32,845 bases of DNA from contig VHCO01000060.1 in the NCBI GenBank assembly GCA_016871715.1, forward strand, positions 1-32,845, given 5' to 3'. Below, one piece after another: positions 8,970-17,959 of the stretch (the stretch's first letter is position 1; the number at the start of each line of letters is the position of its first letter). Origin of the DNA: Verrucomicrobiota bacterium (GTDB lineage Bacteria > Verrucomicrobiota > Verrucomicrobiia > Limisphaerales > J093). The notes under the pieces are model-generated. The model was not told the DNA's origin. It did not search any database and saw only the letters and a program-made list of their open reading frames with translations. The translations under genes were made by a program, and so were the position numbers.

Positions 8970-11756
8970 CTAACTGAATAGGTCCAACTGCGGCGGCGCA
9001 GCCAGGGCTTTGAGCTTGTCGCGCTCGGCCCGGTGGCGAGCGCTCTGGCGCACGTTCCCCTCGGGTGTCAGTTCGCTCTCCTCGAGGTTGCGGAGGATCG
9101 CCTTGGCCCGTTCGACCACGCTCTGGGGCACACCCGCCAAGCGGGCGACCTGAATGCCGTAGCTCTTATCGGTGCCGCCCGGGACAATCTTGCGCAGGAA
9201 CACGATCTGGTCGCGCCACTCGCGCACCGCGACGTTGAAATTCTTCACGCGCGTCAGGCGCCCTGCCAGTTCGGTCAGTTCATGGTAATGCGTCGCGAAG
9301 AGAGTTTTGGCTCCCACCTGGTTGTGCAGATGCTCGACAATGCTCCAGGCCAAACTCAGCCCGTCGAACGTGCTGGTGCCGCGCCCAATCTCGTCCAGGA
9401 CAATCAAGCTGCGGGACGTGGCGTTGTTAAGAATGTTGGCCGTCTCGCTCATCTCGACCATGAACGTCGATTGGCCTCGAACCAGGTCGTCGCTGGCGCC
9501 AATCCGCGTGAAGATCCGATCCACCAAGTCAATGCGCGCGGAGGTCGCCGGCACGAAACCACCGGCATGCGCCAGCAGCGTCAGCAAGGCCACCTGCCGG
9601 ATGTACGTGCTCTTCCCCGCCATGTTCGGCCCCGTGATGAGCATCACCTGGGGCGCCAGTTCAGGCCCAGCCCCGCCCGCCGATGCGCCCGCCGATGCGC
9701 CCGGCCCACGGCCGGCGAGCGCCGTGTCGTTCGGCACGAACCGCTCCTCAGTCAGGCTTTGATCGAGGACCGGATGCCGCCCATCGCGGATCACGATCTG
9801 GCTGTCGTTACCCACGTCGGGGCGGCAGCAATTGTGCAGGCGCGCGCCTTCGGCGAAGTTGGCCAAGGCATCCAGTTGGCCGAGCGCTTGGGCCGTCTGC
9901 TGAATCTGGGGCCGGCACGCCAACACCGCCTCGCGCACCCGCAGGAAGAGTTCGTACTCGAGTTTGGCGCTGCGCTCCTCAGCCCCGAGGATCTTGCCCT
10001 CCATCTCCTTGAGCTCGGGCGTGATGAAGCGCTCGCCGCTGGCCACGGTCTGCTTGCGAATGTAATGGCGAGGCACCTTGTCGAGATTCGCTTTCGTCAC
10101 CTCGAGCGAATAGCCAAACACAGAGTTGAATCGCACCTTGAGCGAGGCAATCCCCGTCCGCTCGATCTCCTGCTGCTGGAGGCGAGCAATCCAGTCCTTG
10201 CCCTCGCGTCCCGCGCGACGCAACTCGTCCAGCGACGCGTCATAGCCGTCGCGGATCAGACCGCCCTCCTTCAGCGCCAACGGCGGCCCGTCCACCATGG
10301 CCCGACCAATGTGGTCCACCAACTCCGGGCAATCCGCCAATTGCCCGGCCAAGACGCGCACCAGACTCGGCACACCGCGGCCTTCCGTGGCCGCGCACCC
10401 CGCCCCCCCGAGTTCAGGGAATTCTGGACCGGCCGCTCCCGCGGCACCTGCGGGGACCTCCGGGAGCGTCGCCAGCGCCGCCCGGACCTTGGGCACCTGG
10501 AGCAAGGCATGGCGCAATGCGACCAAGTCGCGCGCGTTGCCGGCGCCCACGCTGAGCCGGCTCACCGTGCGCTCGAGATCGCGCACCTCTTTCAGCGCCT
10601 CGCGCACCTGGGTGAGAGCAGCCGCCTGTTCGACGAAGAGCTGCACCGCCGCCTGTCGTTCCCGAATCGGCTCGACCGCCGCCAACGGCTGGGATAGCCA
10701 ATCGCGCAGCCGCCGCGCCCCCATCGGCGTGACCGTCCGGTTCAGCGCGCCGTAGAGGCAGGACTCCCGAGGCGCGTCCCGGTGCATGGGCTCGAGCACC
10801 TCGAGATGGCGCAGCGTCGTGGCGTCTAAGACCAAGAAGTCGCTGCTCTGGTAGAACGCCAGCCGCGTCAAGTGCCCCACCTCCCGCCTTAACTCGTGCG
10901 TCAGGTAGTGCACCGCGGCGCCCGCCGCCCCAACCGCCGCGGACCGGTTCCGCAGCCCAAACCCGTCCAACGACGCCACCTTGAAATGATCACGCAAGGT
11001 AAATTGGGCCGTCTCCGGCGCGAACGTCCAACCGTCGTAGCTGTTAAGGATCCAACCGCGCCCGCTGACCGGGCTGGAACGCGCCCCAGGTGACGCCGCC
11101 GGCGCTCCCGCGGAGGGCATCGGCGACGAGTCGGTCGCCGGCCCCGCGCCGGCCGAAAGCGCCTCGCCGGAGGCAGGTCGAGCACCGCGCAGCAACGTGG
11201 CCAGCTCGACCGCTTCCAGGGGTAAAATCAACTCCGCCGGTCGAACCCGGTCCAACTCGGTCAGCAAAGCGGCTTCGGAGTCGACCTCGGTGACCATGAA
11301 ATCGGCCGTCGTCAGATCGACGAAGGCCAGGCCCAGGGTCGGGCCGAGGCGGTGGATCGTCGCCAGGTAGTTATTGCGGCCGGACGCCAGCATCCGCTCG
11401 TCAAAATGGGCCCCTGGACTCAGGATCTGCGTGACCTCGCGCTTGACCAGCTTGCCGGGTCGCGCGTCTTCGAGTTGGTCGCAGATGGCCACTTTGCGGC
11501 CCGCGCGCAGTAGGCGGCCGATATACCCGCCGGCGGCATGGTACGGCAACCCGCACATGGGCACCTCCTGCCGCCGGGTCAGCGCCAGGTTCAACAACCG
11601 CGCCCCCTCCTGGGCGTCCTCGAAGAACATCTCGTAGAAATCGCCCAACCGAAACAGCAACAACGCGCCGGCGGGCAGCCCGCCCTTGATGCGGCGATAC
11701 TGCGCCATCATCGGGGTCAGTTGGGCATCCTGAGCCACGGCCGTGCCAGTCGTCAC
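8970..11756 (-). CDS. mutS: DNA mismatch repair protein MutS
   Basis: The product recognises mismatches and recruits MutL. This 928-residue protein has all MutS landmarks: the mismatch-wedge motif DFYEMF (Phe40, Glu42), Walker A GPNMAGKST, the signature and Walker B block LDEIGRGTSTFDG, and a C-terminal QLDLF tail. It is longer than the usual 850-880 residues because three Ala/Gly/Pro/Ser-rich insertions interrupt it: about residues 188-240 in the connector region, a shorter one near 420-440, and GRGPGASAGASAGGAGPE just before the ATPase. The start codon is GTG, one base after the stop of the small membrane protein gene, which suggests translational coupling. Confidence 0.97.
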   Translation of the reverse strand: MTTGTAVAQDAQLTPMMAQYRRIKGGLPAGALLLFRLGDFYEMFFEDAQEGARLLNLALTRRQEVPMCGLPYHAAGGYIGRLLRAGRKVAICDQLEDARPGKLVKREVTQILSPGAHFDERMLASGRNNYLATIHRLGPTLGLAFVDLTTADFMVTEVDSEAALLTELDRVRPAELILPLEAVELATLLRGARPASGEALSAGAGPATDSSPMPSAGAPAASPGARSSPVSGRGWILNSYDGWTFAPETAQFTLRDHFKVASLDGFGLRNRSAAVGAAGAAVHYLTHELRREVGHLTRLAFYQSSDFLVLDATTLRHLEVLEPMHRDAPRESCLYGALNRTVTPMGARRLRDWLSQPLAAVEPIRERQAAVQLFVEQAAALTQVREALKEVRDLERTVSRLSVGAGNARDLVALRHALLQVPKVRAALATLPEVPAGAAGAAGPEFPELGGAGCAATEGRGVPSLVRVLAGQLADCPELVDHIGRAMVDGPPLALKEGGLIRDGYDASLDELRRAGREGKDWIARLQQQEIERTGIASLKVRFNSVFGYSLEVTKANLDKVPRHYIRKQTVASGERFITPELKEMEGKILGAEERSAKLEYELFLRVREAVLACRPQIQQTAQALGQLDALANFAEGARLHNCCRPDVGNDSQIVIRDGRHPVLDQSLTEERFVPNDTALAGRGPGASAGASAGGAGPELAPQVMLITGPNMAGKSTYIRQVALLTLLAHAGGFVPATSARIDLVDRIFTRIGASDDLVRGQSTFMVEMSETANILNNATSRSLIVLDEIGRGTSTFDGLSLAWSIVEHLHNQVGAKTLFATHYHELTELAGRLTRVKNFNVAVREWRDQIVFLRKIVPGGTDKSYGIQVARLAGVPQSVVERAKAILRNLEESELTPEGNVRQSARHRAERDKLKALAAPPQLDLFS

Positions 11757-11757
11757 G

Positions 11758-11931
11758 TCAGCCCTCGCGGCGCTCCATCCAACACGGCGCCGTCACAAAC
11801 CACCCGATCGTGCACACCAACATCGTGAACTTGACGGCCTCGAGCCCCATCCGGTCGCCGAAGAAAAGCGCGGCCGGCAACACGGTGCCGCCCAGGGCAA
11901 GGTACGAGAGAACGCGAAACACGAAGTTCAT
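11758..11931 (-). CDS. small two-helix membrane protein (57 aa)
   Basis: An ATG-initiated frame at 11931 reads MNFVFRVLSYLALGGTVLPA and continues to TGA at 11758-11760. It encodes 57 residues with two hydrophobic segments (about 5-24 and 33-49) separated by FGDRMGLEAVK. No family is recognised with certainty; it resembles short inner-membrane proteins found in Verrucomicrobia. Its stop is one base from the mutS GTG, and its start lies 43 bases after the permease stop, so it fits a permease-small protein-mutS run on one strand. An overlapping out-of-frame reading on the same strand lacks protein-like composition. Confidence 0.6.
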   Translation of the reverse strand: MNFVFRVLSYLALGGTVLPAALFFGDRMGLEAVKFTMLVCTIGWFVTAPCWMERREG

Positions 11932-11974
11932 GGGTCACTCACGAGTCATCCAGACAGACGGCTAGTCGGCGGTC

Positions 11975-13411
11975 TCATCGGTAGGTCGACTGCGGAGCCT
12001 CGGCCGAGTTGGGCGCCTGCAGCAGCTTGCTCAAGCCGATGTAGAGCAGGGCGGCCGCGAACCAGCCCGGCAAGCTCACGAAGTAAATCTCCACCCCGCC
12101 CCACTGGACTAACGCCGTGCAAACCCCCAGCGTGACGAACCACGTCAGGCCCGCCGCCCAGTTGAAACTCACACCGCTCGCCTCGGCATAAAACGGCGTG
12201 AACCCGCACTGCCGCGCGAGCCAAAAATCCACGAAGACCACCGCGCCCATCGGCATCAAGATCATCCCGTATAGGGCCACAAACCCGAGCAGCTTCATCG
12301 CCACCGCCGGGAACGCGCCCGCCACCGCGGCCAGCATCCCCGTCAAGAGCGTCACCTTGAACCGTGAGGCCCGAGGCACGATCGCCTGAAACGCTAAACC
12401 CGCCCGGTAAATCGTCGGGTTCGCCGTCGTCCACCCCGCCACAATCACACAAAGCAACCCCGCCAAACCACACGCCCGGTCGGCCAACGGCCCCGGCAAC
12501 ACCGCCGTGTCCGTCGGGTCCAACTTGAGCTGGAGGGCGTACAAGATCGAGGCCGACAGCCAAGCCATGAAATGGCCCACGTACATCCCCGCCGCGGAGG
12601 CCACGGCGTACCAGGACTTCTTGGCGTAGCGGAACACGCTCAGATCGGACATGCCGATGTGCATCGCCATGTTGCAAAACCAGGCGAAGAACATCACGTG
12701 CCAGAACGTGAACTTCACCTGGCCCGGTAACGGTTCGCCCCCCTTCCATATCTCCCTCTGAGCCACGTCCCAAAAATCGCCCAGCGACGTCACCCCCATC
12801 TGCCGAAGCCCAACGATCCCGTATGCCAAAAACACCAGCACCATCCAGGGCGCTGCATAATTGGCAAACCGCGCCACCAACCGGTAACCGTAAGCCGCCA
12901 CCACCGCAATCAGCGCCCCCACCGCCAACACCGCCACCACCCAACCCACCGAGTTCGGCAACCAATCGTTGAGACCGGGCATCGGGAACTTGAACCAAAC
13001 GCCAAACGCCGTGGCCGACACCGTCACCATGGCCCCAGCCAAAAAACAGAACATCACGCCGTTGGCCAGGTTGTAGAGCGTCACCAGGTGGCGACCGCAG
13101 ATCTTCTCGAGCTGATAGTACAACGTCAGCCGCATCCGCGTCGCAATCGGCGCGCACAAGAACACCCAGCTCAACACCGCCAACGCGTTGCCTACGATCA
13201 GCCCGAAGACCACATCGAAGGCGCTCACCCCGGCCGCCACAAACAGCGGTCCGATCATCAGCTCCGTGCCCGCCACATGCTCCCCGGCGTATTGGCCCAC
13301 AAAGCTCTTCAGCCCAAGCCAGGACCGCGCCGGCACCGGCTCGCGCTCGAATTCATCCACCGGCTCGTGCGACGTGGCCGCAGGCGCGGCTGGCGTAGGG
13401 GCGTTGCTCAT
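11975..13411 (-). CDS. NCS1-type purine/cytosine permease-like transporter
   Basis: This 478-residue integral membrane protein has about 12 predicted helices. After a polar N-terminus of about 45 residues comes SFVGQYAGEHVAGTELMIGP, which matches the first helix region of nucleobase:cation symporter-1 proteins; an AGWTTANPTIYRAGLAFQ block matches their later conserved Asn/Thr segment. Such carriers import purines, cytosine, hydantoins or thiamine precursors with Na+ or H+. The substrate cannot be read from sequence. The start at 13411 (MSNAPTPAAP) was chosen because upstream codons belong to a hydrolase remnant; the remnant's TGA overlaps this ATG. Confidence 0.8.
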   Translation of the reverse strand: MSNAPTPAAPAATSHEPVDEFEREPVPARSWLGLKSFVGQYAGEHVAGTELMIGPLFVAAGVSAFDVVFGLIVGNALAVLSWVFLCAPIATRMRLTLYYQLEKICGRHLVTLYNLANGVMFCFLAGAMVTVSATAFGVWFKFPMPGLNDWLPNSVGWVVAVLAVGALIAVVAAYGYRLVARFANYAAPWMVLVFLAYGIVGLRQMGVTSLGDFWDVAQREIWKGGEPLPGQVKFTFWHVMFFAWFCNMAMHIGMSDLSVFRYAKKSWYAVASAAGMYVGHFMAWLSASILYALQLKLDPTDTAVLPGPLADRACGLAGLLCVIVAGWTTANPTIYRAGLAFQAIVPRASRFKVTLLTGMLAAVAGAFPAVAMKLLGFVALYGMILMPMGAVVFVDFWLARQCGFTPFYAEASGVSFNWAAGLTWFVTLGVCTALVQWGGVEIYFVSLPGWFAAALLYIGLSKLLQAPNSAEAPQSTYR

Positions 13412-13584
13412 GGCTGGGGGCGATGCTCGGGTTCCCGCGAGCCAGGCCCCACCCCGCCCATCAACCGGGGGAGTCGCGCCTGGATCGCACACGCCCAGAG
13501 CTCGTAGCCTCGCTCGTTCAAATGCAGGTCGTCTTCGCTGAAAAGCTCCCGGCGCGGCTGATCGTCGGCGCCCAACAGCGCCCG
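13408..13584 (-). pseudogene. C-terminal remnant of an SGNH/GDSL hydrolase
   Basis: The minus strand encodes RALLGADDQPRRELF followed by SEDDLHLNERGYELWA. This is the closing block of SGNH/GDSL esterases, with the catalytic Asp and His of the DxxHLN motif. The rest of such a protein (about 150 residues with the GDS serine block) is absent. Upstream codons are Arg/Pro-rich noise, and the next gene upstream (nadC) is on the other strand. The remnant's stop forms an ATGA overlap with the permease start, so it may once have been the first gene of that operon. Confidence 0.65.
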
Positions 13585-13780
13585 CCCCAACCCGCACCAC
13601 CCAGACCGCGCACGCCGGCGCTCCGCGGAGCGCGCGCGCTGGGCCGCCGGGCTGCTCCCGCCCCGGCCGGGTGGCGTCAACCAAACCATCCCGGACAGGC
13701 TGCCACCCCGTCGGCCAGATGGGAAGCCCGCGCTGTGCTTTTCCCCACGCCGCTTTTCACTTCATCCCCCGCGCCGCTTC
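13585..13780. other. divergent intergenic region
   Basis: This lies between the hydrolase remnant (minus) and nadC (plus). It is C-rich with a few AT-richer spots near 13735-13765. No clear promoter, repeat or RNA gene is seen. Confidence 0.3.
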
Positions 13781-14650
13781 TTGCATGCTCGCCTGGTGCG
13801 AAACTGGTCCAGCCCTGAACTCTCCCGCCTGATCCGGCGCGCGCTGGCCGAAGATGTCGGCCGGGGAGACGCCACCACGCTCGCTACGGTCCCCGCGCGG
13901 GCACGCGCCCGTGCGCGCCTTGTGGCGCGCGAGCCCATGGTGCTGGCCGGGTTGCCCCTCGCCGCCCAGGTCTTCCTCCAACTCGATCCCCAACTCGACC
14001 TCGAAGCCCTGGCCGAGGACGGACAGCAAGTCCGCGGTGGCCAGGTCCTGCTCCGGATCGCCGGGGCCGCCCGCGCCTTGCTGACCGGCGAACGCACCGC
14101 GTTGAACCTCGTGCAGCGATTGTCCGGCGTGGCGACCTTGACCGCGGCCTACGTCGCCGCCGTCGCCGGCACACGCGCCCGCATCCTCGACACGCGCAAA
14201 ACCACACCCGGCCTCCGCCGCCTCGAGAAATACGCCGTAAGCTGCGGTGGCGGCCGAAACCACCGGTCGGGCCTGTTCGACCGGATCTTGATCAAAGACA
14301 ACCACCTCGCCGCCCTGCGCCACGCGCAACCCAACCCCATCGCCGCTGCCGTGCGACGCGCCCGCCAAAGGTACCCCTTCCTGAAGATCGAGGTCGAAGC
14401 CGACAACCTGCGGCAGGTCGCCCAGGCCGTCGCAGCCGGCGCGGACATCGTCCTGCTCGACAACATGCCGCTGGCCACGCTCCGGGCCGCCGTGGCGCGC
14501 GTCGCCGGTCGCGCTCGGACCGAGGCCAGCGGCGGGATCACCCTCCATACCGTGCGCGCCGTTGCCGAAACCGGAGTGGACGACATCTCCGTCGGCGCCC
14601 TCACCCACTCCGCGCGCGCCATGGACCTCGCTCTGGACTTCGACGCATGA
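13781..14650 (+). CDS. nadC: nicotinate-nucleotide pyrophosphorylase (carboxylating)
   Basis: The enzyme converts quinolinate and PRPP to nicotinate mononucleotide in de novo NAD synthesis. The 289 residues include LAEDVGRGDATT, the PRPP/quinolinate-binding run DTRKTTPGLRRLEKYAV and GGGRNHRSGL, FDRILIKDNH, and the late barrel motifs EVEADN, LLDNM and ASGGI. The reading starts at TTG 13781; no in-frame ATG is available there, and a GTG at 13796 is another candidate, so the exact start is unsure. Its last codons overlap birA by ATGA. nadA and nadB are not in the window. Confidence 0.95.
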   Translation: MHARLVRNWSSPELSRLIRRALAEDVGRGDATTLATVPARARARARLVAREPMVLAGLPLAAQVFLQLDPQLDLEALAEDGQQVRGGQVLLRIAGAARALLTGERTALNLVQRLSGVATLTAAYVAAVAGTRARILDTRKTTPGLRRLEKYAVSCGGGRNHRSGLFDRILIKDNHLAALRHAQPNPIAAAVRRARQRYPFLKIEVEADNLRQVAQAVAAGADIVLLDNMPLATLRAAVARVAGRARTEASGGITLHTVRAVAETGVDDISVGALTHSARAMDLALDFDA

Positions 14651-15627
14651 GTCTCGACAGCACCATCCTAGCCGCCTTGCGCGCAGCCGGGACCGGGTCG
14701 GTCTCCGGCGCCGAGTTGGCCCAGCGCTTGGGGGTGAGCCGAGCCGCGATCTGGGCCCGTATCGAAGAGCTCCGAGCGCTCGGTTACGACATCGCCGCCA
14801 GCCCCCACGACGGCTACCGCCTCGTCAGTGCCCCGGATGTCCTCCACGCCGATGACCTCCTCGCCCGCCTCGGCAAAACCCGCGTCATCGGCCGCAACCT
14901 GCACGTCTTCCGCGAAACCGCCTCCACCAACGACTCCGTCGAAAAACTCGCCCGCGACGGCGTCCGCGAGGGCGTCGTGGTCTTCGCCGAAGCCCAAACC
15001 CGCGGCCGCGGCCGGTTGGGACGCCGTTGGGTCTCGCCCCCAGGGAAAGGCCTCTGGTTTTCGGTCCTGCTGCGGCCCGCCCTGCGCCCGGACGAAGTCA
15101 CGCGCCTGACCATCCTCGCCGCTAATGCCCTCGTCCGCACCCTGCGCACCCACACCGGCTTGCACCCGGAAGTCAAATGGCCCAACGACGTCCTCCTCCG
15201 CGGTCGCAAAGTGGCCGGCATCCTCACCGAACTCAGCGCCGAGGTCGACCGCGTCCAACACGTCGTCCTCGGCATCGGCGTCGACGTGAACTTGGCCCCG
15301 CACGATTTCCCCGCTGACCTGCGCAAGACCGCCACCTCCCTGCGGTCCGAGTGCGGTCGGACCTGCGACCGCGCCGCCCTCGCCGTGGCCCTCCTGCGCG
15401 AGTTGGACCGAGACTACGAGCGCCTGGCAGCCGGCGAATTCGAGGCGATCGCCACCGAGTGGGAAGCCGCCTGCACCACCTTGGGGCGCGATGTCCAAAT
15501 CCGCGTCGGCGACCGCCGCTTAACCGGCCGGGCAGAAGCCCTCGACCCCGACGGCGCGCTCTTGGTCCGCACCGAACACGGCCGACTCGAACGCGTCACC
15601 GGCGGCGATCTGACCCTGCTGAAATGA
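14647..15627 (+). CDS. birA: biotin-protein ligase, bifunctional BirA type
   Basis: The product attaches biotin to acetyl-CoA carboxylase and similar carriers. Residues 1-65 form a winged helix-turn-helix (SGAELAQRLGVSRAAIWARI), so it may also repress biotin genes, as in E. coli BirA. The catalytic domain shows ETASTND, the biotinyl-AMP loop GRGRLGR with a following W, KWPNDV and GRKVAGILTE. The C-terminal SH3-like domain is also present. The length of 326 residues is normal. It overlaps nadC upstream and coaX downstream, both by ATGA-type junctions, so translation is probably coupled. Confidence 0.95.
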   Translation: MSLDSTILAALRAAGTGSVSGAELAQRLGVSRAAIWARIEELRALGYDIAASPHDGYRLVSAPDVLHADDLLARLGKTRVIGRNLHVFRETASTNDSVEKLARDGVREGVVVFAEAQTRGRGRLGRRWVSPPGKGLWFSVLLRPALRPDEVTRLTILAANALVRTLRTHTGLHPEVKWPNDVLLRGRKVAGILTELSAEVDRVQHVVLGIGVDVNLAPHDFPADLRKTATSLRSECGRTCDRAALAVALLRELDRDYERLAAGEFEAIATEWEAACTTLGRDVQIRVGDRRLTGRAEALDPDGALLVRTEHGRLERVTGGDLTLLK

Positions 15628-16397
15628 TCCTGCTCTTCGACGTGGGCAACACCCACACCCACCTCGGCTTGGCCACCCGCCAGCGCGTCGTCCGCCAAGC
15701 CCAAATCCCAACCCCCTGCTGGTTCAGCGACCAAGCCGAACGCCTGGTCCGCCGTTTCGTCGGCCGACACCCGCTCGTCGGCGCCACCCTCTGTAGCGTC
15801 GTCCCCCAAACCACGCCCTTGGTCCGCCGCGCCGTCTGGGAGCGCTGGTCCTTGACCTTGCTCGAGTTGAACCATCGCAACCTCGCCGGCCTCGGCCTCG
15901 ATTACCCGCGACCGGAAACCATCGGACCCGACCGCTTGGCCAATGCCGTCGCCGCACGCCACTTCTACGGTCAACCCGTCATCGTCATCGACTTCGGCAC
16001 CGCCGTCACCTTCGACGTCGTCAATCGCCAAGGCGAATACATCGGCGGCATCATCGCACCGGGCCTGTCCGCCATGACCGATTACCTCCACGAGAAAACC
16101 GCCTTGCTCCCCCGGATCCGCGTCCGGGAAACCCGGCGGGTCATCGGCCGTAACACCGCCGAGGCCATGGTCATCGGCGCCGTGCACGGATACCGCGGCC
16201 TCATCCGCGAGCTGCTTGCCGAACTCCGTCGTGAGCTCCGCACCCCCCGCCTCCCCGTCGTCGCCACCGGCGGCTACGCGCGCCTCATCGCCGCCAAGCT
16301 CCCCCAGATCGCCGCCGTGCGCCCCTCCCTCACCCTCGAAGGACTCCGCTTGGTCTGGCTCGCGCGCGGCGCCACCGCCACCGCCGCCACCGAGTAA
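15624..16397 (+). CDS. coaX: type III pantothenate kinase
   Basis: The enzyme phosphorylates pantothenate in the first step of coenzyme A synthesis. The 257-residue protein has the ASKHA phosphate motifs: DVGNTHTHLG at the N-terminus, IGPDRLANAVAA, the catalytic DFGTAVTFDVV and GGIIAPGL. The type III enzymes need a monovalent cation and are not feedback-inhibited by CoA. The ATG overlaps the birA stop. A birA-coaX pair is common in bacteria. Confidence 0.95.
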   Translation: MILLFDVGNTHTHLGLATRQRVVRQAQIPTPCWFSDQAERLVRRFVGRHPLVGATLCSVVPQTTPLVRRAVWERWSLTLLELNHRNLAGLGLDYPRPETIGPDRLANAVAARHFYGQPVIVIDFGTAVTFDVVNRQGEYIGGIIAPGLSAMTDYLHEKTALLPRIRVRETRRVIGRNTAEAMVIGAVHGYRGLIRELLAELRRELRTPRLPVVATGGYARLIAAKLPQIAAVRPSLTLEGLRLVWLARGATATAATE

Positions 16398-16453
16398 CCT
16401 CCGCGTCACTCCCCAGCCCCGCCCGGCCTCCCCGCCTACCCGCCGCCCCTGTC

Positions 16454-17623
16454 ATGAAGGCCGAACTCCGACAACAGGCCCTCGCGTTGGGTTTCGACGA
16501 TTGCCGCTTCACCTCCGCCGCTGCCCCCGCCTCGGCCCGCCATTTCCAGCATTGGCTCGAACGCGGGTACCACGGCCACATGGCTTACCTCGAACGGCAA
16601 GCCCCCAGACGCCTCGATCCCCAGCTCGTGTTGCCTGGGGCACGCACGCTGATCGCGCTGGCCGCCAGTTACTACCGCCCAGATTCCCCCGCTGCCTCGC
16701 ATCCCCGACCGGCTTCAACCGTCGTCCCCATGCCGCCAGCCGACCCGAACCCCACCTCGACCCCAACCTCGAGCCCATTTCGGCTGCCCACCACCTCCAC
16801 CCCCTCGCCAGCCTCGGGAGTTGTCGCCCGTTATGCCCGCTTTAGCGATTATCACGACGTGCTCGGCGCGCGCTTGCGCGAACTCGCCGACCTCATCAAC
16901 CGCCTCGCGGGTCCCCACCACCACTCGCGCGCCTACGTCGACACCGGCCCCATCCTCGAACGCGACCTCGCCGAGCGCGCCGGCTTGGGCTTCATCGGGA
17001 AGCACACCAACCTGATCCACCGACACTTTGGCAACTGGGTTCTCCTGGCCGAAATCCTGACCACCCTCGACATCGAACCCGATCCACCAGAGCGCAATCG
17101 GTGCGGCAACTGCACCCGTTGCTTGGTGGCCTGCCCCACCCAGGCCCTCGTCGCACCCTTCCAACTCGATGCCCGCCGTTGCATCTCCTACCTCACCATC
17201 GAACTCAAGGGCCCCATCCCCATCGAGCTCAGGCCGGCCATCGGCTCCCGCATCTTCGGCTGTGACGATTGTCTCGCTGTCTGTCCCTGGAACCGCTTCG
17301 CCCAAGAAGGACGCGCCCTGCGGGAGCACCACCGCGACGACCTAGACGCCCCGAGCCTCATCGAGTTGCTGAGCCTCGACGAGCCCGCCTTCCGCCGGGC
17401 TTTTGCTGGCACCCCCCTCGAACGTGCCAAACGCCGTGGACTGCGCCGCAACGTGTGCGTCGCCCTGGGTAATGTCGGCGACCCAACCGCCGTACCCGCC
17501 CTCCAGCGCGCCGCCGCCGACCCGAACTCCCTCGTCGCCGAGCACGCCCAGTGGGCCTTGGAACGCCTCCACCTCCACTCCCGGCGCCACGGCTCCCCAC
17601 CGCCCACCCCAACCGCCCAGTAG
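16454..17623 (+). CDS. queG: epoxyqueuosine reductase
   Basis: The enzyme carries out the last step of queuosine synthesis in tRNA, reducing epoxyqueuosine with a cobalamin cofactor. Two 4Fe-4S clusters are visible: CGNCTRCLVACP and, further on, CDDCLAVCPWN. The catalytic-domain block DTGPILERDLAERAG and GFIGKH are present, and the C-terminus ends in a HEAT-like repeat (AVPALQRAAADPNSLVAEHA). The 389 residues include a Pro/Ser/Thr-rich insertion at about 75-123, between the first domain and the VVARYARFSDYHDVL block, which is usually shorter. It follows coaX after 56 bases. Confidence 0.92.
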   Translation: MKAELRQQALALGFDDCRFTSAAAPASARHFQHWLERGYHGHMAYLERQAPRRLDPQLVLPGARTLIALAASYYRPDSPAASHPRPASTVVPMPPADPNPTSTPTSSPFRLPTTSTPSPASGVVARYARFSDYHDVLGARLRELADLINRLAGPHHHSRAYVDTGPILERDLAERAGLGFIGKHTNLIHRHFGNWVLLAEILTTLDIEPDPPERNRCGNCTRCLVACPTQALVAPFQLDARRCISYLTIELKGPIPIELRPAIGSRIFGCDDCLAVCPWNRFAQEGRALREHHRDDLDAPSLIELLSLDEPAFRRAFAGTPLERAKRRGLRRNVCVALGNVGDPTAVPALQRAAADPNSLVAEHAQWALERLHLHSRRHGSPPPTPTAQ

Positions 17624-17959
17624 GACTCCCCGTCCGAAGAGCTCCCGCCCCCGAGGTTCCGACTCATCCTCGGAGCGTCTCTCAAGCGCCTGTGTACAAA
17701 CCTTTTAGGACCGGGCCCTTATGAAAGTGATCCCGGTCCAGAACCCTAGACGGGACCTAGAAGGACCGATCCTCGGCGTCCAGCCCGAGCGAACGTCACC
17801 CGTTGTTTCTTTGGCTGCAGCGGTCCAGATGCGTGTCAACAATTATAAACCAGTTAGATTTGATAGTTGTTACCGTCATCACGACTAGGAACTGAACAGA
17901 GGCCATTGCCTTGGTTTGAAAGTCTTTGAAAAAGTGGCGGGTTACTGCCAGGTAAAGGG
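17624..17959 (+). promoter_or_regulatory. queG-ddc intergenic region with stem-loop and AT-rich inverted repeat
   Basis: No gene is seen in these 336 bases. A perfect 8+8 inverted repeat (GGACCGGG 17708-17715, CCCGGTCC 17732-17739, 16-base loop) may end queG transcripts. Further on, a notably AT-rich segment holds an inverted repeat AACAATTAT (17838-17846) and ATAGTTGTT (17863-17871), one mismatch in DNA and fully pairable in RNA through a G-U pair. Its position about 90-120 bases upstream of the decarboxylase start suits an operator or promoter zone, but no factor can be named. Confidence 0.4.

Noticed and set aside
9033-10697. 554-residue plus-strand frame over mutS
   Set aside because: It is a complementary-strand frame in high-GC DNA opposite a clear mutS; its His/Arg/Gln-rich composition is typical of such shadows.
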